Shown: in pieces, positions 1-7,108 of the stretch | Layout: each line of letters starts with the position of its first letter | Position numbering within the stretch: position 1 is the first letter of the stretch | Program-made: the position numbers and the translations under genes | Notes under the pieces: model-generated | What the model was told of the DNA's origin: nothing | Databases searched by the model: none | The model's input: the letters and a program-made list of their open reading frames with translations, nothing else | From: Microbacterium lushaniae | GTDB lineage: Bacteria > Actinomycetota > Actinomycetes > Actinomycetales > Microbacteriaceae | Length of the DNA: 64,000 nt | Direction: 5' to 3' | Assembly (NCBI RefSeq): GCF_008727775.1 | Contig: NZ_CP044232.1 | Location: 558,001 to 622,000, forward strand

Positions 1-80
1 TCGGTTCGCTGGACGAGGTGACCGTGCGCATCTTCGCCGCGCTCGAGGTGCGCGGGTTCGCCCGCTCCGCCGCGGTCTGA
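1..80 (+). CDS. adk: Adenylate kinase, C-terminal end (partial)
   Basis: Only the last 25 codons are in the window; they read GSLDEVTVRIFAALEV followed by RGFARSAAV and a TGA. Adenylate kinase interconverts ATP, AMP and ADP in the cytoplasm. The call rests on the resemblance to adenylate kinase C-termini in related actinobacteria and above all on position: adk directly precedes map in the ribosomal protein cluster of this group. The next gene starts one base after this stop, so the two are translationally coupled. The catalytic core lies outside the window. Confidence 0.75.
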   Translation, partial: GSLDEVTVRIFAALEVRGFARSAAV

Positions 81-81
81 C

Positions 82-924
82 GTGGCTTTCCGCTCCTCCG
101 CCTACAAGTCCGCCGCGCAGCTGCGGTCGATGATCGAGCCCGGGCTCATCACCGCCGCGGCGCTGGATGCCGTGCGCGCGATGATCGCGCCGGGTGTCAC
201 GACGCTCGACCTCGACGCCGAGGCATCCCGTGTCATCCGCTCCCGCGGTGCGCGCTCGAACTTCCAGATGGTGCGCGGGTACCGGCACACGATCTGCGCC
301 TCGGTCAACGAGCAGGTCGTGCACGGGATCCCCGGCGACCGGGCGCTGCAGGCCGGCGACCTGGTGTCGATCGACGCCGGCGCCGAGCTCCGCGGCTGGA
401 ACGGCGACTCCGCGATCAGCGTGGTCGTCCCCGGTGATGCGCCGGCCGACCTCGTCGCCGCGCGTCAGCGGCTGTCGGATGTGACCGAGGGGTCGCTGTG
501 GGCCGGCATCGCGCGGCTGGCGACGGCATCGCATCTGGGCGAGGTGGGCGCGGCGATCCAGGAGTACATCGAGGCCCACAGCCCGGCGACCGGCTCCTAC
601 GGCATCCTGCGCGACTACGTCGGGCACGGCATCGGCCGCAAGATGCACGAGTCGCCGAGCGTGTTCAACTACCGCACGGCCGAGCCCGGAGCGCCCGTCC
701 GGCCGGGGCTGGCCGTCGCGATCGAGCCGATGGTCGTCGCCGGCGACCAGGAGACCTTCGTCGAGGACGACGGCTGGACGGTCTCGACCATCGATCGTTC
801 AGACGGCTCACACTGGGAACATAGCGTCGCAGTGCACGATGGAGGCATCTGGGTGCTCACGGCCCCCGACGGGGGCGCGGACAAGCTCGCACCCTTCGGT
901 GTGGTCCCGACGGAGATCGGATAG
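82..924 (+). CDS. map: Type I methionine aminopeptidase
   Basis: This enzyme removes the initiator methionine from nascent proteins in the cytoplasm. The 280-residue product has the complete pita-bread metallopeptidase site: His81 in VVHGIP, the metal ligands Asp98 (SIDAG), Asp109 (NGDSA), His182 (GHGIG), Glu215 (AIEPM) and Glu247 (WEHSV). There is no N-terminal SH3-binding zinc-finger extension, so it is the short bacterial form. The GTG start lies one base after the adk stop and no better start exists downstream. Gene order adk-map-(infA) is the usual one; here the cluster continues through a DsbA-like gene instead of directly to infA. Confidence 0.97.
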   Translation: MAFRSSAYKSAAQLRSMIEPGLITAAALDAVRAMIAPGVTTLDLDAEASRVIRSRGARSNFQMVRGYRHTICASVNEQVVHGIPGDRALQAGDLVSIDAGAELRGWNGDSAISVVVPGDAPADLVAARQRLSDVTEGSLWAGIARLATASHLGEVGAAIQEYIEAHSPATGSYGILRDYVGHGIGRKMHESPSVFNYRTAEPGAPVRPGLAVAIEPMVVAGDQETFVEDDGWTVSTIDRSDGSHWEHSVAVHDGGIWVLTAPDGGADKLAPFGVVPTEIG

Positions 925-927
925 ATC

Positions 928-1617
928 GTGGCGCAACGCAAGGTCAACTGGTTCGCAATCGGCATCAGCATCGCGGTGGTGGTGGTGCTCATCGGCATCG
1001 GCGCCGCGGTGTGGTGGGGCAACGCCCTGGCCAACTCCGCCGGTGAGGCACCGGACAGCCCCGCGGTGGATGCATCCACCGGCGCCATCTCGGTGGGCGA
1101 CGGACCAGACACCGTCGACACCTACGTCGACTTCATGTGCCCGGCGTGCGCGTCGTTCGAGCAGGCCTACGGCCCGACCCTCGCCGACCTCGCCGCCGAC
1201 GGCACGATCACCCTCAACATCCACCCCGTCTCGATCCTTGACCGCGCCTCCGGAGGGACGGAGTACTCCACGCGGGCGGCGTCCGCGGCCTACTGCGTCG
1301 CCGAGGACGACCCCGACAACGTGCTCCCGTTCGTGCAGGCGATGTACGCCAACCAGCCGAGCGAGGGCGGGACCGGCATGACCGACGACGAGATCATCGC
1401 GATCGCACAGGGGGCCGGAGCATCCGACGCCGTCGCCGAGTGCATCACCGACGGCACGTACAAGCGCTTCGTCACCGCGATGACCCGCGAGACGCCGGTG
1501 CAGGAGGGCGCCTCCGGTGTCGCCACCCCGACGATCGCGGTCAACGGAGAGGTCCTGTCCAACCAGACCGACCTGACCGGCGATCCCGAGCGCGACATCG
1601 TCTCCCGCTTCAACTGA
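928..1617 (+). CDS. Membrane-anchored DsbA-like thiol-disulfide oxidoreductase
   Basis: The 229-residue protein has a short basic N-terminus, one membrane helix at about residues 9-30, then an extracytoplasmic thioredoxin-fold domain with a CPAC motif at residues 71-74 (FMCPACASF) typical of the DsbA/Thioredoxin_4 family. Two further cysteines occur later (YCVAED and ECITDG). It probably catalyses disulfide formation or exchange in exported proteins outside the membrane. GTG start three bases after the map stop, so it is co-transcribed with map. Placement inside the ribosomal cluster is notable. Whether it is an oxidase or an isomerase cannot be told from the sequence. Confidence 0.88.
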   Translation: MAQRKVNWFAIGISIAVVVVLIGIGAAVWWGNALANSAGEAPDSPAVDASTGAISVGDGPDTVDTYVDFMCPACASFEQAYGPTLADLAADGTITLNIHPVSILDRASGGTEYSTRAASAAYCVAEDDPDNVLPFVQAMYANQPSEGGTGMTDDEIIAIAQGAGASDAVAECITDGTYKRFVTAMTRETPVQEGASGVATPTIAVNGEVLSNQTDLTGDPERDIVSRFN

Positions 1618-1622
1618 GCGCC

Positions 1623-1687
1623 GAGACACCACTTTTCGGCTGAAGCACCAGGCGTCGCCGGTGGTCTCAGCCGGAGTGTGGTGTTTC
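1623..1687. repeat. 65-bp palindromic repeat, copy 1
   Basis: Begins GAGACACCAC and ends GTGGTGTTTC. The outer 20 bases of each side pair as an imperfect inverted repeat (16 of 20), and the centre is GGCGTCGCC. Copy 2 at 2762-2826 has exactly the same length and agrees at about 47 of 65 positions by my manual alignment. The stop codon of the minus-strand gene at 1686-2660 lies inside this copy. It may double as a bidirectional terminator between the convergent genes. Confidence 0.8.
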
Positions 1688-2660
1688 AGCGCGCGCGAGG
1701 ATGGTCGCGCAGCGTCGCGAGCAGGGCGTGCTGGGGCGGGCGAACCGCCGGCACCCCGGCCATCCGCAGCTTGGCGTCCAGCGGAGCCGCCCGCATCGCG
1801 TCGCCGTAGTCCCACCGGGCGAAGCCGCGTTCGTATCTGCGGAGCCGGTCCTCGCGGGCCTTCTCCCTGCGTAGGGCGCGGGGATCCGCCGCATCCTGCC
1901 CCGACAGGTACTTCCCGAACCCGTCGGATTCGCCGATGACCCGCTCGTCGGGGAAGTAGAAGTCGCTGCGGTCCTCGGCTCCTTCGTAATGGAAGGTCTG
2001 CTGCAGGACCGGCGTCGGGAAGCCGCACCATTCGATGACCGCGCGGCTCACCGACTCACCCACCGATTCCGCGCGGTCGTCGATGCGCGCGAACACCCAC
2101 TCCAGCTGAGCTCGGCCCCGGCGGTTCGACTGCGTGCCGGCCACGGCGTGCAGGTCGTCGGCCGTGCAGGGGTCGGCCGGATGGCGCGCAGCCGCGTCGC
2201 CCACCGCAAGGGCGAACGCCGGTGGCAGGACCCGCAGCAGATCGACGGCGGTGTCGGCGACCGAGGTCACGATGAGGTCGCCCACCGTCATCGCCCGTCC
2301 GGTGTCGCTCGCATGGATGCACACATCGCCGTGCCGGCGTCCGCGGGCGCGACCGATGTCGAAGACGTGGATGTCGCGGGGTTCGCCGAACACCGGCAGC
2401 CCGAGCAGCGCGGCGGCGGACTCGAGGCAGAAGACCGCGTCCGGATGGACCAGGGCGTAGGCGTGCACGCGGGCGAGATACCGCTCCCACGGGCGCAGGG
2501 CGCTCCACTGGTCGGCACGGGCGTACACGCCGGGGCGCACCCGGACGTGCGTGTTCGAGGCCCGCAGCCGGGCGCCGGTCAGGGATTCGTCGCGCGCGGC
2601 GGAGAGGATGACCGGGGACGGCACCAGGGCGCGGAGGGAGTGAGGATCGAGCAGCGACAT
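1686..2660 (-). CDS. AbiEi-like / DUF559-type nuclease-fold protein flanked by repeats
   Basis: 324 residues. The N-terminal half resembles the winged-helix and linker region of AbiEi-type antitoxin-like proteins (RVRPGVYARAD, then LESAAALLGLP). The C-terminal part (about residues 200-300) looks like the Vsr/DUF559 PD-(D/E)xK fold: RSDFYF, then IGESDGFGKY, giving an Asp...Glu-x-Asp...Lys constellation. Proteins of this architecture are common and expanded in actinobacteria; their function is not established. I chose the ATG at 2660, where the family-like sequence MSLLDP begins, over an in-frame start 111 bases upstream. The gene stands alone, is opposite in strand to the ribosomal genes and sits between two 65-bp palindromic repeats, which suggests a mobile or inserted cassette. 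Confidence 0.7.
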   Translation of the reverse strand: MSLLDPHSLRALVPSPVILSAARDESLTGARLRASNTHVRVRPGVYARADQWSALRPWERYLARVHAYALVHPDAVFCLESAAALLGLPVFGEPRDIHVFDIGRARGRRHGDVCIHASDTGRAMTVGDLIVTSVADTAVDLLRVLPPAFALAVGDAAARHPADPCTADDLHAVAGTQSNRRGRAQLEWVFARIDDRAESVGESVSRAVIEWCGFPTPVLQQTFHYEGAEDRSDFYFPDERVIGESDGFGKYLSGQDAADPRALRREKAREDRLRRYERGFARWDYGDAMRAAPLDAKLRMAGVPAVRPPQHALLATLRDHPRAR

Positions 2661-2761
2661 GGCGCCATCCTCGGATCCGCGGTCGAAGCGCGGCGAGTGT
2701 GCGCGCGATCTGTGGATGGATCCTCGGATTCGCGCGCGGGGGAGGAGCGCCGCATCCGCTC

Positions 2762-2826
2762 GAGACACCACATCCTGGCTGGAACATCAGGCGACGCCGT
2801 GCGTTTCGGACGAGATGTGGTGTCTC
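2762..2826. repeat. 65-bp palindromic repeat, copy 2
   Basis: Begins GAGACACCACATC and ends with the exact reverse complement, giving perfect 13-bp arms; the centre is GGCGACGCC. Same length as copy 1 (1623-1687). It lies between the divergent starts of the nuclease-fold gene (2660) and infA (2985), about 100 bases upstream of that gene's start. Together the two copies bracket the gene. Confidence 0.8.
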
Positions 2827-2860
2827 GCGGGAGAGCGCGCGGGGGAGGGGAGCGGGCGGT

Positions 2861-2889
2861 TTGCTGGGGGGTGCGATACCACGTATGAT
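2861..2889 (+). promoter_or_regulatory. Probable housekeeping promoter of the infA operon
   Basis: TTGCTG at 2861-2866 and TATGAT at 2884-2889 are separated by 17 bases, an excellent sigma-70/HrdB-type match. It lies about 95 bases upstream of the infA start, just after the repeat copy 2 and a G/A-rich run. Confidence 0.7.
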
Positions 2890-2984
2890 TGATCTTTGGT
2901 GCGTTGCGCCTTCATTGGCGTGTCACAGCACCGAATCCCCATCCACCGCAGACCGACCGGTCTGCAACGAGCGATAGCGAGTAT

Positions 2985-3206
2985 ATGGCGAAGAAAGACG
3001 GTGTCATCGAGATCGAGGGTGTCATCTCCGAGGCGCTGCCCAACGCGATGTTCCGCGTCGAGCTCAGCAACGGACACAAGGTGCTCGCCACGATCTCCGG
3101 CAAGATGCGGCAGAACTACATCCGCATCATCCCCGAAGACCGTGTCGTCGTGGAGCTCAGCCCCTACGACCTCACGCGGGGCCGGATCGTCTACCGCTAC
3201 CGCTAG
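2985..3206 (+). CDS. infA: Translation initiation factor IF-1
   Basis: IF-1 binds the ribosomal A site during initiation. The 73-residue product starts [12 protein letters not shown] and carries the S1/OB-fold sequence typical of IF-1 ([37 protein letters not shown]). Length is exactly the family norm. The ATG at 2985 is chosen because the conserved N-terminus begins there; an in-frame ATG 96 bases upstream would add unrelated sequence. It starts the second part of the ribosomal cluster and is followed by rpmJ after 61 bases. Confidence 0.98.
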   Translation: MAKKDGVIEIEGVISEALPNAMFRVELSNGHKVLATISGKMRQNYIRIIPEDRVVVELSPYDLTRGRIVYRYR

Positions 3207-3267
3207 ACCGGTCGAGAAGTAACGGCCGTGCTCCGGCGCGGTACGAAGACAGCGAACAGGAAACACG

Positions 3268-3384
3268 ATGAAGGTCAACCCCAGCGTCAAGCCCATCTGC
3301 GATCACTGCAAGGTCATCCGCCGCCACGGCCGGGTGATGGTGATCTGCAAGAGCAACCCGCGCCACAAGCAGCGCCAGGGCTGA
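3268..3384 (+). CDS. rpmJ: 50S ribosomal protein L36
   Basis: A 38-residue protein beginning [15 protein letters not shown] and ending RHKQRQG. The zinc-ribbon ligands Cys11, Cys14, Cys27 and His32 are all present, so this is the zinc-binding (C+) form of L36, a component of the large ribosomal subunit. A purine-rich AACAGGAAA precedes the ATG. Position between infA and rpsM is the standard one. Confidence 0.97.
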   Translation: MKVNPSVKPICDHCKVIRRHGRVMVICKSNPRHKQRQG

Positions 3385-3511
3385 CGCCCCCAGATTCACA
3401 ACTGAACACACAACGGCAGGATCAGAACCCGCGGATGCGGGGGACACCTCGGGGCGGAGGCCCGGGCACCGATCCTGCTCCACACCTCCACAACACTCCT
3501 AGGAGAGTCGC

Positions 3512-3886
3512 ATGGCACGTCTCGCCGGCGTCGACATCCCGCGCGACAAGCGCGTGGTCATCGCCCTGACCTACATCTACGGCGTTGGCCGTACCCGCTC
3601 GACCGAGATCCTCACGGCCACCGGCATCAGCCCGGATGTGCGCGTCAAGGACCTGTCCGACGACCAGCTGGTCGCCCTGCGCGACCACATCGAAGGCACC
3701 TACAAGGTGGAGGGTGACCTTCGCCGCGAGGTGGCCGCCGACATCCGCCGCAAGGTCGAGATCGGTTCCTACGAGGGAATCCGCCACCGCCGCGGCCTTC
3801 CCGTGCGCGGACAGCGCACCAAGACCAACGCGCGCACCCGCAAGGGTCCCAAGCGCACGGTCGCCGGCAAGAAGAAGGCGCGCTAG
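3512..3886 (+). CDS. rpsM: 30S ribosomal protein S13
   Basis: 124 residues with the S13 hallmarks: N-terminal [15 protein letters not shown], the helix-hairpin-helix [10 protein letters not shown], and the basic C-terminal tail [18 protein letters not shown]. It is in the head of the small subunit and contacts the P-site tRNA and 50S bridges. A clear ribosome binding site (AGGAGAG) precedes the ATG. Upstream, between rpmJ and rpsM, CAGGATC (3417-3423) and GATCCTG (3471-3477) can pair across a GC-rich spacer and might form a leader structure for the S13-S11 part of the operon. Confidence 0.98.
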   Translation: MARLAGVDIPRDKRVVIALTYIYGVGRTRSTEILTATGISPDVRVKDLSDDQLVALRDHIEGTYKVEGDLRREVAADIRRKVEIGSYEGIRHRRGLPVRGQRTKTNARTRKGPKRTVAGKKKAR

Positions 3887-3926
3887 GCCTCCGCCGGCGC
3901 CTCAGGATCTAGGGAGAACGCACACC

Positions 3927-4325
3927 ATGGCACAGGCCAAGAGCGCCGCGCGCAAGCCGCGTCGCAAGGAGAAGAAGAACATCGCGCTGGGCCACGCCCA
4001 CATCAAGTCGACGTTCAACAACACCATCGTCTCGATCACCGACCCCTCCGGCGCGGTCATCAGCTGGGCATCGTCGGGCGGCGTGGGCTTCAAGGGCTCG
4101 CGCAAGTCGACCCCGTACGCCGCCGGCATGGCGGCCGAGTCCGCCGCCCGCCAGGCGCAGGAGCACGGCGTCAAGAAGGTCGACGTCTTCGTCAAGGGCC
4201 CGGGTTCGGGTCGCGAGACCGCGATCCGCTCGCTGACGGCCGCCGGCCTCGAGGTCGGCTCGATCCAGGACGTCACCCCCCAGGCGCACAACGGCTGCCG
4301 TCCCCCCAAGCGCCGCCGCGTCTGA
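3927..4325 (+). CDS. rpsK: 30S ribosomal protein S11
   Basis: 132 residues with the S11 signature sequences [23 protein letters not shown] and the C-terminal [19 protein letters not shown]11 forms part of the platform of the small subunit near the mRNA exit. The ATG at 3927 gives the usual N-terminus and is preceded by an AGGGAGA ribosome binding site. It follows rpsM by 40 bases and is separated from rpoA by a 123-base gap that contains a strong hairpin. Confidence 0.98.
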   Translation: MAQAKSAARKPRRKEKKNIALGHAHIKSTFNNTIVSITDPSGAVISWASSGGVGFKGSRKSTPYAAGMAAESAARQAQEHGVKKVDVFVKGPGSGRETAIRSLTAAGLEVGSIQDVTPQAHNGCRPPKRRRV

Positions 4326-4338
4326 CCCCTCGTCGCAC

Positions 4339-4378
4339 GGATGCTGCGGCCCCGCGTGACGCGGTGGCCGCAGCATCC
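4339..4378 (+). promoter_or_regulatory. Stable hairpin between rpsK and rpoA
   Basis: GGATGCTGCGGCC (4339-4351) and its exact reverse complement (4366-4378) form a 13-bp stem that can be extended inward. There is no T-run after it, so it may be an attenuator, an RNA-processing site or a weak terminator that adjusts rpoA relative to the upstream ribosomal genes. Confidence 0.6.
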
Positions 4379-4448
4379 CTGAGTACAACTCAACACCTCA
4401 CCCACCGCACGTGTCATATAGCGGGCACGTGATCGAAAGGAACCCATA

Positions 4449-5438
4449 GTGCTCATCGCACAGCGTCCCACTCTGACCGAGGAGAAGATCGGGGAGTTCC
4501 GCAGCCGCTTCGTCATCGAGCCGCTCGAGCCCGGCTTCGGTTACACGATCGGCAACGCGCTGCGTCGCAGCCTCCTGTCGTCGATCCCCGGCGCCGCCGT
4601 CACCAGCATCCGCATCGACGGCGTGCTGCACGAGTTCAGCACCATCCCGGGCGTGAAGGAGGATGTCACCGAGATCATCCTCAACATCAAGCAGCTCGTC
4701 GTCTCGAGCGAGCGCGACGAGCCCATCACGGCCTACCTGCGCAAGACCGGTGCGGGCGAAGTCACCGCGGCCGACATCTCCGCTCCGGCGGGCGTCGAGG
4801 TGCACAACCCCGAGCTGGTCATCGCGACCCTCAACGACACCGCCAAGTTCGAGCTCGAGCTGACGATCGAGCGTGGCCGCGGCTACGTCTCGGCCACCCA
4901 GAACCGCAACGAGTACGCCGAGGCGGGCCAGATCCCGATCGACTCGATCTACTCGCCCGTGCTGAAGGTCAGCTACCGCGTGGACGCCACGCGTGCCGGT
5001 GAGCGCACCGACTTCGACAAGCTCGTGCTGGACGTCGAGAGCAAGCCCTCGATGTCGCCGCGTGACGCCGTCGCGTCGGCCGGTCGCACCCTGACCGAGC
5101 TGTTCGGCCTGGCGCGCGAGCTCAACGTCGAAGCCGAGGGCATCGAGATCGGCCCCCCGCCGGTGGAGACCGTCCTCTCCAACGAGCTGGCCATGCCGAT
5201 CGAAGACCTCGATCTGTCGGTTCGCTCGTACAACTGCCTCAAGCGCGAGGGCATCAACACCGTGTCGGAGCTCGTCGCCCTGTCGGAGACGCAGCTGATG
5301 AACATCCGCAACTTCGGTCAGAAGTCGGTCGACGAGGTGCGCGACAAGCTCACCTCGCTCGGTCTGTCGCTGAAGGACTCGGTGCCCGGATTCGACGGCG
5401 CCCAGTTCTACGGCGGCTACGACGACGAGACCGTCTGA
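4449..5438 (+). CDS. rpoA: RNA polymerase alpha subunit
   Basis: The 329-residue product has the N-terminal dimerisation/assembly domain ([15 protein letters not shown], then [11 protein letters not shown]) and the C-terminal domain that contacts UP elements and activators ([15 protein letters not shown], then [12 protein letters not shown]). Length is normal for actinobacteria. GTG start after an AAAGGAA ribosome binding site; the conserved N-terminus begins [12 protein letters not shown]. An acidic tail (YGGYDDETV) closes the protein. It is in the usual place, between rpsK and rplQ. Confidence 0.98.
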   Translation: MLIAQRPTLTEEKIGEFRSRFVIEPLEPGFGYTIGNALRRSLLSSIPGAAVTSIRIDGVLHEFSTIPGVKEDVTEIILNIKQLVVSSERDEPITAYLRKTGAGEVTAADISAPAGVEVHNPELVIATLNDTAKFELELTIERGRGYVSATQNRNEYAEAGQIPIDSIYSPVLKVSYRVDATRAGERTDFDKLVLDVESKPSMSPRDAVASAGRTLTELFGLARELNVEAEGIEIGPPPVETVLSNELAMPIEDLDLSVRSYNCLKREGINTVSELVALSETQLMNIRNFGQKSVDEVRDKLTSLGLSLKDSVPGFDGAQFYGGYDDETV

Positions 5439-5481
5439 CCTGCGGCCCCCCGACACGACACCTTCCAGGAGTAACTGAGAC

Positions 5482-6018
5482 ATGCCCAAGCCCACGAAGG
5501 GTCCCCGCCTCGGCGGCGGCCCCGCCCACGAGCGCCTGCTGCTTGCCAACCTCGCCGCGGCCCTGTTCACGCACAAGTCGATCAAGACGACCGAGACCAA
5601 GGCCAAGCGCCTGCGTCCCCTCGCCGAGCGCCTCATCACCTTCGCCAAGCGCGGCGACCTGCACGCGCGCCGCCGGGTGCTGAGCGTCATCGGCGACAAG
5701 GAGGTCGTGCACGTCCTCTTCACCGAGATCGCGCCGCTGGTGGCCGACCGCCCGGGTGGCTACACCCGCATCACCAAGGTGGGCAACCGCAAGGGTGACA
5801 ACGCGCCGATGGCCGTCATCGAGCTCGTCCTCGAGCCGATGACCCCCAAGGTGAAGTCGTCCAAGACGTCGTCGGCTCCCGCCGCCGCCGCTCCGGCTGC
5901 CACCGAGCCCGCCGCCGAGGCGCCGGCCGAGGATGCAGCCGCCGAGGCGGACGCCGGAGCGGAGTCGCCCGAGGAGGGCGAAGCCGCAGAGGCCGCCGCC
6001 GAGGACGCCGCGAAGTAA
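5482..6018 (+). CDS. rplQ: 50S ribosomal protein L17 with acidic Ala/Glu tail
   Basis: The first ~125 residues are standard L17 ([19 protein letters not shown], then [14 protein letters not shown], ending near VIELVLEP). A further ~50 residues are low-complexity Ala, Glu, Pro and Ser, a C-terminal extension often seen in actinobacterial L17. L17 lies near the polypeptide exit tunnel. AGGAG ribosome binding site before the ATG. It is the last gene of the cluster and is followed by a strong terminator hairpin. Confidence 0.98.
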   Translation: MPKPTKGPRLGGGPAHERLLLANLAAALFTHKSIKTTETKAKRLRPLAERLITFAKRGDLHARRRVLSVIGDKEVVHVLFTEIAPLVADRPGGYTRITKVGNRKGDNAPMAVIELVLEPMTPKVKSSKTSSAPAAAAPAATEPAAEAPAEDAAAEADAGAESPEEGEAAEAAAEDAAK

Positions 6019-6039
6019 CCGCTCGTCGCGCATTCGATC

Positions 6040-6069
6040 GAGACCCCCGTCCCTGCGGACGGGGGTCTC
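6040..6069 (+). terminator. Terminator of the rpoA-rplQ operon
   Basis: GAGACCCCCGTCC (6040-6052), loop CTGC and a perfect reverse complement (6057-6069) form a 13-bp GC-rich stem 21 bases after the rplQ stop. There is no U-tract, as is common for actinobacterial terminators. Confidence 0.8.
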
Positions 6070-6085
6070 CTCGTAGGGTGGATCG

Positions 6086-7108
6086 GTGAACGACACACCC
6101 CTGTCCGCGCGCGTACACGCGCCCGAACGCCTCCCGGCGCCGCAGCATCCGGAGGCGCCGGTGTGGCGCGGCGCGACGGCGGACGACATCGACGCGGTGC
6201 ACGCGCTCTTCGCCGCCGCGGGCCTGGTGGATCACCCCACGTACACGGTTCCGCGTGAGGAGATCGCCGACCACTTCACGCTCCCGCACATCGATCCGTC
6301 CCGCGACACGGTCCTCGCGTTCGGTGCGGACGGTGAGCTGGTGGCCGCCTCCAGCGCCATCCTGCATCCCTCCCGCGACACGGTGGCCAAGGTGATTCTG
6401 GAGGGCACGGTGCATCCGGACCGCCGCCGACGCGGCATCGGCACGGTGGCCCTCGCGTGGGCGTACGACCGCGCCCTGCAGCACCTCGGGTCGATCCCGG
6501 CGCCCATCCCGGGCGAGGTGGCGATGTACGCCGAGGAGCGCACCACGGATGCCGCGGCCATCGCCGAGCGGATCGGGCTGTCCACCGGACGCTGGTTCAC
6601 CACGATGGTCCGCGACCTCGACGACCCCGTCCCGGAGCGGGCGGCGCCGGCGGGGACGCGCCTGGTGCCCTACGCGCCGGAGCGGGCGATGGATGTCCTG
6701 GCCGCCCGCAACGACGCCTTCCGCTACCACTGGGGGAGCCTGCCGTCGGTCGAGGCGACGTGGCGCGCCTTCGTGGACGGCCCGTACCTGCGCCCCGACC
6801 TGTCGAGCCTGCTCGTGGAGGGCGACCGCGTCGTGGCGCTGTGCCTGGCGTCGGTCAACGAGGACGACTGGGCGGCGCTGGGGGAGCCGAACACCTACAT
6901 CGACCTCATCGGCGTGGTCCGTGACCGCCGCGGTCGCGGCTACGCCCCCACGGTGATCGCCCGCACGCTCGGGGCCGCGCGCGACGCGGGCCTGCGCAAG
7001 GCCGTGCTGGATGTCGACACCGCCAGCCCCACCGGCGCGCTCGGGCTGTACGAGCGGCTGGGCTTCGCCGCCACCGACCGCTCACGCGTGCTCACCCGTC
7101 ACTTCTGA
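6086..7108 (+). CDS. Tandem GNAT-family N-acetyltransferase
   Basis: 340 residues with two GNAT folds. The first has the acetyl-CoA loop RRRRGIGTVALAWAY (about residues 112-126), the second RGRGYAPTVIA (about residues 281-291) followed by the typical tail GLYERLGF. The double-domain layout resembles mycothiol synthase (MshD) and related actinobacterial acetyltransferases, but I see no feature that fixes the substrate. GTG start exactly 6 bases after a TAGGGT box (6074-6079), with no ribosome binding site, so the mRNA is probably leaderless. It is convergent with the acyltransferase gene and overlaps it by 10 bases at the 3' end. Confidence 0.85.
   Translation: MNDTPLSARVHAPERLPAPQHPEAPVWRGATADDIDAVHALFAAAGLVDHPTYTVPREEIADHFTLPHIDPSRDTVLAFGADGELVAASSAILHPSRDTVAKVILEGTVHPDRRRRGIGTVALAWAYDRALQHLGSIPAPIPGEVAMYAEERTTDAAAIAERIGLSTGRWFTTMVRDLDDPVPERAAPAGTRLVPYAPERAMDVLAARNDAFRYHWGSLPSVEATWRAFVDGPYLRPDLSSLLVEGDRVVALCLASVNEDDWAALGEPNTYIDLIGVVRDRRGRGYAPTVIARTLGAARDAGLRKAVLDVDTASPTGALGLYERLGFAATDRSRVLTRHF

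Noticed and set aside
1686..2771. A longer start for the nuclease-fold gene reaching into repeat copy 2
   Set aside because: The extra 37 residues are Arg-rich and unlike the family, whereas MSLLDP at 2660 is a natural N-terminus.
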